From Luzula sylvatica (taxonomy: Eukaryota > Streptophyta > Magnoliopsida > Poales > Juncaceae): a stretch of 64,000 nucleotides of DNA. The translations under genes and the position numbers were made by a program. The stretch spans positions 24,836,356-24,900,355 of the forward strand of contig OX326956.1 in NCBI GenBank assembly GCA_946800325.1. Reading direction: 5' to 3'. Below the pieces are notes generated by a model that had not been told where the DNA came from, ran no database searches, and was given only the letters and a program-made list of their open reading frames with translations. This document shows, piece after piece, positions 34,735 through 46,304 of this stretch. Each line of letters begins with the position of its first letter. Position 1 is the first letter of the stretch.

Positions 34735-35140
34735 TTGAGGAAAATAAATAAAACGAAGAACCAGTTTGAGATGGTTGTGCTCCACAGGAAAATTCAGAAG
34801 AGAAGGCCGATCGCCGTCTCGTTGTCTAGGGTTCGTTCTCGATCGCTGCATCTCTCTCCCAATGGCATGTTTTTCTCTCGGCTAGGGTTTGCTCTTTCGT
34901 GCGGTCGAATTTTCTCATTTTCTGGAGATAGGAGAGAGAAAGAGGGGAAGGATGTGTTTAGGGCAAATGAATTGAATGGACTTGGTGCGCTTTGGTCCAA
35001 AACCCTTATGCTCTTATGGTCCATGAAAACTGGGTCCATACGGTGAATGGACGGTTCAGATATCATGTGCCTATAATACAACAGATCCGACGATCCAGAA
35101 GTAGTGGGTGACGTGGCCGAATCAGGAAAGCGCAAAAACA
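34735..35140 (-). other. Gene-start-like sequence, possible captured 5' region
   Basis: On the minus strand it contains two telo-box-like ACCCTAG motifs (near 34830 and 34885) and purine/pyrimidine-rich UTR-like stretches. Overlapping frames of about 100 codons exist on both strands, which argues against either being coding. Resembles the 5' end of a housekeeping gene; no downstream coding sequence recognised. Confidence 0.3.
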
Positions 35141-35404
35141 GTTGAATTATACTAATTAAAATTAGTTATTATTGTATAAATTAATATTTATTATTTCAAT
35201 AGTCATACTATTGGAGGGTATTCTAGTCATTTACGACAAATTCTATTTTCTAATTAGCAACTATCCAACTCTTCGTTTTATTTTCTTACCAAACACTTAT
35301 AAGATATAGGATTACATAGAGATAACTCTTTATCTCTCACAAAAGTTATGCTTGCACTATCCATCACGACTCTTTCCAAATATAATCTAAACATTCTTTT
35401 AACA

Positions 35405-35745
35405 TTATAGCTCTTGTCTAATTGAAATGACCTCCTCTGAAACTTGTCGCATCTTCATCCTATGGTTTGGCAATTCCTCAGTGCACGAAAGCCCGAGTTT
35501 GGCCAGCTGAAGTACAGACCTGGATATCCTATCACTAGGGTAGTCAGCCTCCTCCGAGATACACATTGTTGGATCTATAATCTCGTTGATTTTGTCTGGA
35601 AATGCCTCATAAACTAATTTTGATAGGGTTAAACCGTCCTTGAATATCTCGTCAGTAGGTCTCTTTCCGGTAAGCATTTCTAGCAAGAGTATTCCAAAGC
35701 TATATACGTCCCCCTCCGTCGATGGTCTGCCACCCGCGCCATACT
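35405..35745 (-). CDS. LRR receptor-like kinase, exon 2 (kinase C-lobe)
   Basis: Last exon of the receptor kinase. It starts at 35745 after a canonical intron (35746-36082: GT at 36082, TGCAG at the 3' end). The split codon restores the E of the kinase PPEY motif. It encodes YGAGG, STEGDVYSFGILLLEML (subdomain IX), GKRPTDEIF and the C-terminal helical lobe, ending ISIRQEL-stop at 35405. This 114-codon exon at this place is typical of the LRR-XII class (FLS2/EFR/Xa21-like). It is intact but belongs to a gene interrupted upstream. Confidence 0.9.
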
Positions 35746-36082
35746 CTGCATTAGTTTTTTTTATTCAACATCAAAACCAAACATGACAGGAAAAATTACG
35801 AGTTTCATATAATTGAGAATCTAATGGGTTTAAATGGATTGATTGGACCTCTTAATTGAATCAATTCATTTAACAATTGATTAGGAATCTAATCAATTCA
35901 TTTAAACACCCTCGATTGACGCATCAACGGTGTTTGAATGAGTTTTGGGGGCCAAGTATATTTTCCCATTGTAATAAGCACTCGTATTTCTTAACTGAAA
36001 TGGAGACAACTTTATTCTTTTGCTAGAGGTAAAACTGAAATCACGAATAATAAATAACTAATGAAAAGTTAGTTGCTCTCAC

Positions 36083-37854
36083 CAGGTGGTATGTAGCCGA
36101 TAGAACCTCTCAGGGCAAGTGAACTTGTCGACTTGTATGATTTAGAACCTACTCGCGACAAAAACTCAGCTATACCGAAGTCACTGACATGCGCGATCAT
36201 AGCATGGTCCAAAAGAACATTACTCGGTTTTACATCACAGTGAACCACAGGAGAAATGCATTGGTCGTGAAGATATTCTAGAGCCGGAGCCACATCAGCA
36301 CATATCTTAATCCTTTGACTGAGGCTTAATGCCTTGCCATCAGATTTCGGATGTAGCCATTCTTCTAGACTGCCGTTAAGCATGTACTCGAATACAAGTG
36401 CTCTGAAGGCATTTCCGGATGGGTTTATGGTAGAGCAAGAGGTAACAACTCGAACAATATTCTTGTGGCGAAGATTTCTTAGAGCTTTGCACTCGGTTGT
36501 GAAGCTTTTCATTCCACCGTGAAGATCAAGATCGAAGACCTTTATGGCAACTAGATTATCTTCATAGTCTAGCTTTCCTCTGTAAACTGAACCAAACCGC
36601 CCAGTACCAACCAAGTTTCTGGTTGAGAATCCATCGGTTCCTCTATATAAATCCAGGTAAGATAATCTTTTGTACTTCTCATTTTCTTTGTGGGCGGGTG
36701 GTTGTACTAAGCGAATCCATTTCCATAGTACAAACAGTGAGGAGAAGAAAATGGTTAGAAAAACAACTCCAGTGATCGCTAAAATAATCTTTGTGGAGTG
36801 CGATATTGATTTCTTTCTCGGTATAACTGCCAAGCAAGGCGATATTTCTGACGTTAGTAGTAGTGGTGTATTTGACTTTGTGCATAGCCGATTGTTTCCT
36901 TGAATGAAAACCTCAGATTCATTGTTGAAGACACCGCCGGTTGGAATGGGTCCATCGAGATTGTTGAAAGAGAGATTAAGATAATATAAAGAACTGAAGG
37001 ACTCGAAAAATTCGGGAATTCTCCCGGATAAATTGTTCAGAGAAAGATCCATCTCTTTAAGACCTTTCAAATTAGTAAAAGACGTTGGAATACCTCCCTT
37101 GAGGTGGTTTCCTTCCATGCGAAGGTACTCTAGGTGAATACAATTGCCTATGCTGGATGGGATTTCATCAGAAATGTAATTCTCGGATATATTTAAAATG
37201 GCTGCATTGTTCAAGTTCCCCACTTCTGGAGGTATTGCTCCGCTTAAGGAGTTGTGTGATAAATCTAAGGCTTGTGAGAGGGTAGAAATACTAAATAGTT
37301 CTTTTGGTATGGGCCCATCAAGGTAATTTAGAGAAAGATTAATATAATTCAAATTTATGCATTTTCCCAAGCTGGTTGGTATATTACCGGTTAGATTGTT
37401 TATATCAAGATAAATCTCATTTAATTGGTTTAGATTGCCAAGAGAAGATGGGATAGGGCCTGATAATTTATTCGTGGACAAACTGAGGATTACTAAATTT
37501 TTGAGATTGCCTATGACAGGAGGAATGTTTCCCACAAGCAAATTTTGATCCATAAAAAGAGTATTGAGGTTGGTCAGGTTACCTATTTCCAAAGGAATTG
37601 AACCAACAATTTGATTTCTGCCTATCATCATCAGTTGAAGACTTTTAGAAAGATTGCCGATGGATTTCGGTAAGGTGCCTTCTAAACTATTTTCTTCAAG
37701 ATACAGATTTACTAACTGAGTGCAATTCATCAAGGCAATGAGAGAATTTGTAATGCTACCTTTGAGTTGATTCCATCCAAGACCTAATTCTTGAAGATTG
37801 TTCAACGATCCTAGAGCAGGTATTTCTCCATCGAATAAGTTGCCGTTTAGATCA
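36083..37854 (-). CDS. LRR receptor-like kinase, distal LRRs, transmembrane segment and kinase N-lobe
   Basis: Continuation of exon 1 downstream of the inserted element. It carries about 12 leucine-rich repeats (LxxLxLxxNxLxGxIPxxLGNLxx), then a juxtamembrane Cys motif. A single transmembrane helix follows (IILAITGVVFLTIFFSSLFV). The kinase has glycine loop GTGRFGSVYRG, VAIK lysine, HCDVKPSN catalytic loop and DFG. HCD instead of HRD makes it a non-RD kinase, a class enriched in immune pattern-recognition receptors. The methionine at 37805 is not a real start; sequence up to the GATCA duplication at 37850-37854 is in frame. The likely role is perception of a microbial or peptide ligand at the plasma membrane; the ligand is unknown. 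Confidence 0.92.
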
Positions 37855-38255
37855 TGTTAAAATTTGTACTTCATATGATTGGAGATAATATGGGGATTTT
37901 ATATTGGGGGATCAATATCAAAACCAATGGAAGCTTTAATTAAATAGAACATGGAGAGAGAGAGAGACCCCCACAGGGGCAATTGCCCCTTTTTAATTTT
38001 CTTATAATTTTTTCTCTATTTCGTACAGTACATGCAAAGGGTTTAAATAGAAACAATATACATCCCCTAAATATACCTTTTCAAACATATATCCTAATCT
38101 ATCTAAATTCTAGATACTTCTATTTGAATAGACACCTATTTATTACAACATACATCCCCCTTAATTAATCTAGACACTTCTAATAATTATCCTAATTATC
38201 CTGCCCATTAATTAAATATATTATTAAATAAAATATTAAAACATTAATTTCAATA
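37855..38255 (-). repeat. 3' LTR of the kinase-inserted element
   Basis: 401 bp. 38061-38255 equals 39261-39455 base for base by eye. 37855-38060 resembles its counterpart only in scattered blocks such as ATGGAGAGAGA, TCGTACA and TTTAAATAG. Confidence 0.88.
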
Positions 38256-38862
38256 CTCCCCCTTAATGTTTTTTTCGTTATTTTTTTTTCTCTCGATACT
38301 CCCCCGTGATATTTTTTCCGTCACGCTCGTCTATATATATATTTTTTTTAATTGCCTTTTTTTTTTTCTCTCGATACTCCCCCGTGATATTTTTTCCGTC
38401 ACGCTCGTCTATATATATTTTTTAATTGCCTTTTTTTTTCGAATCGTCCTTTTCTGGATCATCTTTTTCGAATCGCCTTTTTCCGAATCGTCCTCTTTCC
38501 GGATCGTTTTTTTTCGGATCGTTTTTTTTTTTTTTTTTCTTCGGCGACATTGACTTCTTTTCTTTTTTTTTTTCATCGGAATTGAGTTGCAAAATTTGTG
38601 GGAACCCGAACATACCATCTTGGTTGTCGTGGTCTTCTCCTACTCCAAATTTCTACTAACCTCGATAAACCGATAATGAGTTGTGAAGTTCGTGTGAGCC
38701 CAAGTACGTAACCTCTTTGGTTGTCTTGATGTCTCCTTCTTCGACTTCTACTAAACTCGATAATTCGGAAATGAGTTGTGAAGTTCGTTTGAGCCCAAGT
38801 ACGTAACCTCTTTGGTTGTCTTGGTGACTCCTTCTCCGACTCCTACTAAACTCGATAACCGT

Positions 38863-38896
<34 letters not shown>

Positions 38897-39045
38897 CCGT
38901 CGCTCGATAACCGCCGCTCGATAATCGTCGTTTTCGATAATCGTCGATCTAACCGTCGATCGGTAACCATCGTTTTTTTTTTTCTTTTTTTTTTTTTCGT
39001 CAATCGATATTTCGTCGCTCGATTTCGGTCCCTTCGACAACCGTC

Positions 39046-39057
39046 GCTCTGATACCA
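39046..39057 (-). other. Primer-binding site of the kinase-inserted element
   Basis: TGGTATCAGAGC on the minus strand, immediately after the 5' LTR. It is complementary to initiator Met tRNA and fixes the element's orientation. Confidence 0.93.
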
Positions 39058-39455
39058 TGTTGAATTTTTGAGTATATTTGGATTTGATAATTATTTCTTC
39101 AATGGAAACATTATAAAGTGGAAACAATTTATGAAAAAGAAATGGAGAGAGACAGAGTCATGCTCTCTGTATTATTCCACGCACAGGAAATTTGGAAATT
39201 TTTTATTATCCTCTTTATTTGTTAAATCGTACATGATCTCTTTAAATAGAGATCAATAAGCATCCCCTAAATATACCTTTTCAAACATATATCCTAATCT
39301 ATCTAAATTCTAGATACTTCTATTTGAATAGACACCTATTTATTACAACATACATCCCCCTTAATTAATCTAGACACTTCTAATAATTATCCTAATTATC
39401 CTGCCCATTAATTAAATATATTATTAAATAAAATATTAAAACATTAATTTCAATA
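39058..39455 (-). repeat. 5' LTR of the kinase-inserted element
   Basis: 398 bp. Its U3-like half is identical to the 3' LTR, whereas its R-U5-like half is a different sequence of nearly the same length (203 versus 206 bp). Confidence 0.88.
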
Positions 39456-40707
39456 GATCAAGTGTGTTAAGCATAGAGATGTTGTTTAGCGAAATAGGAA
39501 TTGGTCCTTCAAGTTTGTTTGAACTCATGACTAATGCTTCTAAGTTAGAAAGGGTATTGCCTATATCTAATGGTAGTTCTCCAAATAAACTATTAGCAGC
39601 TAAACCCAAATAGATTAACGAGGATATGTTATAGATAGTCTTTGGAATTTGTCCCGACAAGTTATTGGCGGATAAATCCAACACTTGTATGCCAGGAATG
39701 CTTCCAAGCTCTTCCGGGATATCTCCTTCCAAGTTATTTTCAGCCAAAAGAAGTTTATTTAGTGAAGTTAGATTCCCAATAGATGATGGAATGCTTCCTA
39801 TAAGTTGATTAGATGAGAGGCCAATATAATTAATGGATGGGTTCCATGGGAACGGTGGGATAGTGCCGCTAAATCTGTTATACATAAGTTCAATAAAAGA
39901 AAGGTTTGGGCTATTAAAAAGGTTTCGAGGTATCTCCCCGTCTAGCATATTATAAGTTAGATAGAGAACATGTAATGACGTGCTATTAGCTAGAGATGGC
40001 GGAATTTCTCCTGTCAAACTATTATTTGTAAGAACCAGATGGCTTAGGGACGAGCTTATACCCAACTGTGCAGGGATACTACCGGTGAGTTTGTTGCCGT
40101 TAATGGATAATTTCTGAAGATTGTGGAGAGAGCCAAACCAAGCTGGTATCTCCCCCTGGATTGCATTATGGCTGAGTTCAACCAATTGGAGATTAACGCA
40201 TTGTCTTAGGTTCGAGGGGATCTTACCACCAAGTAGATTACCGAACAAGCTTATCACTTCTAGGCGAGTACAAGAGGATAGGTTTGAAGGAATCCCGCCC
40301 TCGAAGGAATTCATGCTAAGGTTGAGGTACTTAAGTCGACGAAGAAGGCCAAGCTCAGATGGAATCTGCCCGTTGAAAAAGTTATTAGCAGCATGCAAGG
40401 TAGTAAGAAAGGTAAGATTTGCTATGCTTGGTGGCAGAGTTCCTGATAGACCAAAATAATCGAGATTTAATGCCACAACTCGATAAAGATGCTCACGGCT
40501 GCATAGGACTCCCCGCCATGTGCAGAAATTGGATGATGTGTTTTTCCACGAGGATAAGGCTCCCGACGAGTCTATGAGTTGAGACTTGATGTGAAGAAGG
40601 TTATCACGATCATAATTCTCAGAAGAAATCGCATTTGTATTGCAAAAGCTGAGGAAAAAACTGGCAAGAATGACCAGAAGAAACGAAGTATAAAATGGTG
40701 AAGCCAT
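39456..40707 (-). CDS. LRR receptor-like kinase, signal peptide and proximal LRRs
   Basis: N-terminal part of a plant LRR receptor kinase. MASPFYTSFLLVILASFFLSF is a clear signal peptide. It is followed by an LRR N-terminal cap (RDNLLHIKSQL, then FCTWRGVLC) and about 14 LRRs of the plant GxIP type; a further repeat is split by the inserted element at 39455. With distal repeats (about 12) the ectodomain has about 27 LRRs. Removing the 1601-bp insertion, one GATCA and the intron gives exactly 1120 codons including the stop. The gene was therefore open before the insertion. Best family guess is LRR-XII; orthology cannot be set by eye. Confidence 0.93.
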
Positions 40708-40783
40708 TCGTAAGAACTATTTTACTGGGATGAAATGAAAGAAACTTATACTTGGGTTTTTAATTGTTTCCCAACAGGTGTGC

Positions 40784-40791
40784 TTTATATA
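40784..40791 (-). promoter_or_regulatory. TATA box of the LRR kinase gene
   Basis: TATATAAA on the minus strand about 80 bp upstream of the ATG at 40707. It is the only good TATA candidate in the short interval before the foldback element begins at about 40918. Confidence 0.55.
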
Positions 40792-40917
40792 CACGAGAAG
40801 AAATAGAACTACATAGAACTCAACATAGAAAATTCCAAAAAAATATATTATTATTTTAATTATGTAAAAATATATTATTTGAACTAAAAACAAATAATAT
40901 TAAGAATTTTTTTTGTT

Positions 40918-42169
40918 TTGCAATTACAACATTAGTCATTTTTGTTTTATTCGACTTTTGAAAATTCCGGCGTTTGTCAAATTTGTTTTTAGTTTTTCAT
41001 CCCAAATTGCACCATTGTATATATCCAATATATTTTTTTTTTGAGTAAATTTGGATAGGACTCAAAGTCCCCCATCCAAAGCAAAGAAAAAAATATATTA
41101 ACCAACACAGTTTTTATTACAAGACAGAAAAAGGGGAATATATACCCAACATTTGTATTGTTGAAGAAAAAAAACATCAAATAAATAATATATTTCATTG
41201 TTAAATCTTAGAAAATCATATTTTCTTTAAAAAATAAATGTGCACCTATTACAAAAATATTCTTATTTTATAAAATAAGATATCTGTTAGTATTTTATTT
41301 TGCAAATAAAAATCACATTTTCCAAAATATTTTGTACAAAAAATACCACGTTTCAGTATAAGATTATAATCTCATTGTGATAATTTGAAAAATCATATTA
41401 CATTTTTTTATAATATTTTTAATACAATATGTTTTAGTTTTTCTCAAATATAATTATTATTTTAAAATATTTTATAATATTTTTATCATTTTAGAAAATA
41501 TTTGCAAAAATATTTTTATAAAATATTTGCGATTTCTACAAATTAGTAATGATATTGCGAAAGGTCGTGACTAATTCGTAGAAAATCACAAATAGTTCAA
41601 ATATTTGTAGTAGGGACACATTTGTTTTTCAAAGAATATATAATTTGTAGAAAATCACAAATATTTTTATCATTACTAATTTTAGAAATCACAAATATTT
41701 TCAAAAATGATAATAAATACTATAAATTATTTTAAAATAATATTTATGTTTGAGAAAAGCTAAAACATATTGTATAAAAAATATTATAAAAAATTTAATA
41801 CGATTTTTCAAAATAGCACAATGAGATTATAATATTATACTTAATGTAATAATTATTGTACAAAAATATGATTCTTATTTGCGAAATAAATACTATTAGA
41901 TATATTATTTTATAAAATCTGAATATTTGGTAATAGGTGAACATTTATCTTTTAAAGAAAATATAATTTTCTAATATTTAAAATTGAAATATAGTATTTA
42001 TTTTGATATTTCTTTTTTCAATAATATAAATGCTAGATATATACAATGGTGCACTCTAGGATGAAATATCAACGAAAAGCAAGTTGTAATTGCACAAACT
42101 CTCGATTTTTCAATCGAGAGTGTTATTTTTGTAATTATAAAACTAAGATGGCTAATGTTGTAATTGCAA
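40918..42169. repeat. Foldback (long inverted repeat) element, about 1.25 kb
   Basis: The left outer end TTTTGCAATTACAACATTAG pairs with CTAATGTTGTAATTGCAAAA at the right. Inner blocks also pair: CACCATTGTATATAT (41010) with 42051, and TTCTTTAAAAAATAAATGTG (about 41223) with the block ending near 41960. Arms of about 500-600 bp meet near 41600. The left arm carries an extra insert of about 115 bp; the right arm has a small extra hairpin CTCTCGATTTTTCAATCGAG. No coding. It starts about 130 bp upstream of the kinase TATA box. Confidence 0.88.
41032..41145 (-). mobile_element. SINE-like insertion in the foldback left arm
   Basis: Sequence absent from the right arm begins with a poly-T run (poly-A on the minus strand). 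It is bounded by similar TATATATCCAA and TATATACCCAA, a plausible mutated target duplication. The 3' segment before the A tail resembles in layout the SINE at 29866. Confidence 0.55.
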
Positions 42170-43099
42170 AAAAAAATTGTGTCTATAATTTTTTTTTCCC
42201 TAAAATTAAAGGCTTATTACTCTGCCTCCATATTTTCTCACCACTTTCATGATAACATGGTCATGATATCATAATGGTTAATTTACAATTTAATTATTAA
42301 TTATAATTAACGGTTATTTCATAAATTTTAATTTTTAGGTATTGATAATTAATGGTTAATTGATAAAGACTTTGATGACATATTAACTTTTTATTACTAA
42401 TGTATTAATCGTTGATTGAATTTATTAATTACGGGATTAACTAGGTTGGGTGATATCATTACTAAAGTAGTGGGAAAATTGGGAGGTAAAGTAGAATATT
42501 CCATAAAATTAATGCTAAAATTAAAAAATAATAATAATAACAATATTTGTTAGTAAGCAAGTATTTTTAAGAGGTAATTTATTGTGTCTCTCATTTTTTT
42601 CATCATATTCTTTTTTATCACGGATTAATGATTAATCGCTCAAGTGATTAACAAAAAACATTTCATTAACAATGAATTAGTATATAATCAAAATACATAT
42701 GCATTGACATTTAATAATTCTTAATCAATATTCATTCATTATTACTGGAATGTATTTTCGTTAATTACTTGGGTGAATAACCGTTAATCTGTGGTATAGA
42801 TGATATGATGGAAAAAACGAGGAGACACGATATAGTTTCTTCTTTTTTTAATTACATCGAATTAAAAATACTATAGTATACTATACTTTTAGAACCTTAT
42901 TACTTCAGAGCAATTGTTTCCCAAATAAAAAACAAACATTTCTTTATAAATATTAGTATGTAATATTCATTACAATTAAATTTTTAATCTGTTCTGTTTG
43001 TATAGTTAATATGTAAATTAACAACTAAAAGCAGAATTTTATTATAAACGGAAAATAAATAACACAAGAAATATAAAGAAAGGAACTATTTATTATTGG
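42170..43099. other. AT-rich intergenic DNA, no gene seen
   Basis: Only short frames. Repeated TTAATTAATTA-type motifs. No transposon motif recognised. Confidence 0.5.
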
Positions 43100-44214
43100 A
43101 CTGAAATCATCTGTATACAATCTATTAACATATGAACATACTTATATAGAAAACACAACACTTATTGATCCGATGTGAAATCTTCAATGTGCACCTTTTT
43201 ATATCCATATATCTCTCATGACTTTTCAAGCTTTCACACTCATACATACATGATCATACACATAAAATATTAAATTATAATTAATACATTCATATTTGAA
43301 TGTATTAATTTTGTACGCATTAAAATATACCTCGTTAAAATCTTACCAGATAAAACCCAATGGGCCAAAAATACTAGTGAAGAAAAAATAGTGAAATATT
43401 ATTATGTTTCATATCCGACATAAGATGTCTCATGAAAAACCTTGTCAGGAAAATCTGGTGGGACAAAAAAATGCATTGCGTATAATTTTCTCCCCCTCTT
43501 GGATACAAATATTTCGAAAACTAGCGGTTTGAATAACTTAATTGCCAGTGATAAACAAATTTATTGTGAAAAATATTAAACATATTTGTAATCCATGACA
43601 AAATATTTAATATCCAATATCTATGATCCAAATTAATTTGACTTTTGAAACTCTCCTAGAGTTTTAATAATCACAAGTGAAAATATAATTGATTTGCAAT
43701 AATTACACATCTATTAATTTTGATCATTGATATGGACATATAGTCTTTGATCAATATTAAAATTTAATATATCGTACATGTCCACATTATTTCAATTCAT
43801 ACAAAAATGTTTGTTATTTAATATAATATGCACCGGACATATCTCTCGAGCGATAAACAATATGATTCATGCATTCTAAATCTTTCATGGATTTTTCACG
43901 AATGGTGTAATCTAATGGACAAATGAATAATTTGTTACAATGTATACATGATACATTTTGAGTCATTGAAGAACATGCAAATTAATTTTACATACAAATA
44001 AAATTTGATCACCATGATAAGGTGTGTTTGGGATTTCGGGTCCACAAACTTAATTTTTTCTTATGTGAATTTTCAATTATGGACAATAATTGTATTTGCC
44101 AACATTTTTCAATTGATTTAATTATAGATCCTTATTTTCATTGATTATCAATTGTAAGTGCAAATTCAATTTCTTTAATAACTATAGTTAGTTTCATTTC
44201 GGTTCCATAATTGC
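43100..44214 (-). other. Possible fragment of another copia 3' end
   Basis: On the minus strand CCAAGAGGGGGAG (near 43500) looks like a polypurine tract. Neighbouring text at 43330-43470 (CTCGTTAAAATCTTACCAGA, AAACCCAATGGG, CCTTGTCAGGAAAA) resembles copia 3' regions with this conserved block. No second LTR or duplication was found. The remainder to 44214 is AT-rich. Confidence 0.35.
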
Positions 44215-44889
44215 ATGTAGATGAAGGGAATCGTCCGAACCCGGGCCCCGCACAATGAAAATGAGGGTCCGGTCCGGTTCCCTAATTCCGAGATCACGCC
44301 ACCCTTTTCGAGGGTACAATGCAATAGAAGGATAGACCGTTACCATGTGAAATTAATCACGTATGAATGATTGATCACTTTCTTCGGTGCTTTACTTCGT
44401 GCCGTCACATTGGTCACTAGTCGTGCGCCCCATGTCCACACGTCTCCCACCGTCTTGACAAGTTTCCGGTTGACTTTGTGTGTCCCACGCCCACATGCTT
44501 CCACAACTTTTTTACTCGTTTACTTCTTCGGTTTGATCACAAACAAATAGTTACAAGTGTGAACTCCTCTACCCGTAGCCATCGTGAGCTGTAGTCTCTC
44601 GGTCACACACGCAACTGCATAGACGAGGCGTGTTTGAACTTGCTTGATTCGATTATCCAATTCTCTGACGGAGAAAATGCCTTTTCTCCTCTTTTCTCTT
44701 TCTCTCTCTGGTTGCACTCTTGTAACAATTGCTAGAGTGCTTACAACTGATTAGCAAACATAGAGGAGAGAGAAACATCATATTTATACTTAATAGGATA
44801 AGGACAAACCAAAATTTACATATCATATATACAAACTTGTGCAAAACAATTATACACATAAAAGTTTCAGAATAGTTTCCGTTATGACA

Positions 44890-45040
44890 CAACTATAGTC
44901 CGTTATAACGGACCCGTATGTATATACTTCCGTTGTAACGCAATCTATGGTCCGTTACAATGGACTAGCTTCTGGAATTTGGTTCAATACCCACGTACAT
45001 GTCCGTTACAACGCAACCTATGGTCCGTTGTAACGGAAGT
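44890..45040 (-). repeat. AACGG-class palindromes in remnant U3
   Basis: Five TCCGTT..AACGGA-type sites, two pairs with 22-bp spacing. They lie between the U3 start (45159) and the TATA-like TATAAATA near 44787. Confidence 0.8.
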
Positions 45041-46304
45041 GTTCCTAGAACTAAAATCTGCCTAATCTCATTACACATATTTTGTTTCCCTTGAACATGT
45101 ACTTCCATGTGTCCTTATATTTACACTTTTATCGTTGATCCAAAACGGTATTTCCTTCAGTCTCCCACTTAGTTTCAGATATAACTAAAAGGTAGTCATA
45201 TATATTACATATACACGATACTAGAGAATATAGCTCGCATATCATATATACTTAAGCTATGCACATCACATGCGTCGTAATTTTATGAATCAAGTCCGAC
45301 ATAGTACAACTCGTTGTGTGACCGTGTAGGTTTTTTTAACAATGATAGTAAGATGTTTCCAAAGCATTACAAGCCCATGAACGGGATCTTCCATCATTGC
45401 TACCCATGTTAAATCGAAAATGATTGTGATCATTGTGCCGAATTCGAATAGTGGTTGTTAGTTCTCTTATTTGCGATATCCGTCAATCAAAAGACATGGC
45501 GATATTCATCATAATATTTTTATTAATAATACTTAATTCCCGATACCAAATTGAGTTAACAAATTTCAATTGATATTAACTGTTAATATCATTGACTATG
45601 GCCATAGTTTTCGTTAATCAATTCATCGAGCGGCCTAAATGATATATCTTCTTTGCGGAATAAACAATTTCTATATTGATAACTTACATCGAATGCCGTA
45701 TTTCGGACAATACCCAATAATGATCCTTTTGGCCTCTTTTTACAGAAAGCGAAAGGCCACATCAAAGCACTGTGTTACGCACGCAAAGAGATCAATGATC
45801 ACCTCAAGTATAACGAACCTAATACTTTACTCGTTGCAAGTCCATCCATAATGACTAAACTATGTCATGGTCTCGCACTTTTGTTCAAGTCCAATACATG
45901 TAAACTAACATGTATCCATATTTCCGATTCGATAAGCACCTTTGTCCTATGATTAGCAAAACATAATCATCTCCTCGACAAATATACTAGTGTACACGTT
46001 TACTCTGTTATCAGATAATAGAAATGCTTCTCTCTTAAGCAAACTAACGTGACTAGGGACGATTTAGAAATGAAACTTGTAGTGTGACGATTTCACTGGG
46101 CATAATCACGTATTATATTGACGCTCACACAAGTTCAAATCAAGGTTTGTTTAATCATACTACACAAACCTGCACACATTTTTCATAAAAGATAAATGCA
46201 AATAATAAATTAAAATTTTGAAAATACACTAATATAACATAAGTATTTGGATGATACAACGTTTAGAACTACTATATACAAAAACTATTGTTTTGATAAC
46301 TAAC

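Larger units (their letters stand above)
37855..39455 (-). mobile_element. Short non-autonomous LTR element inserted in the LRR kinase
   Basis: 1601 bp flanked by GATCA (37850-37854, 39456-39460). LTRs are 37855-38255 and 39058-39455. On the minus strand the 5' LTR is followed by PBS TGGTATCAGAGC, and a purine run AAGGGGGAG precedes the 3' LTR. The internal region (about 800 bp) is non-coding, with T-rich tracts, two copies of a unit ending CACGCTCGTCTATATATA, and repeats around TAACCTCTTTGGTTGTCTTG. LTR ends are TA...CA rather than TG...CA. The right 195 bp of both LTRs is identical, but the left 200 bp is strongly diverged. Confidence 0.92.

Noticed and set aside
34735..35135. Overlapping about 100-codon frames on both strands as genes
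   Set aside because: Mutually overlapping on opposite strands with no domain. The region looks like UTR or promoter DNA.
37803..37805. ATG at 37805 as the start of a second kinase gene
   Set aside because: It lies within an LRR, and the frame upstream to the GATCA site is continuous with the N-terminal half beyond the insertion.
38266..39127. Lys-rich and Phe/Ser-rich frames inside the kinase-inserted element
   Set aside because: They are translations of T-rich tracts and short tandem repeats in the non-coding interior of a short LTR element.
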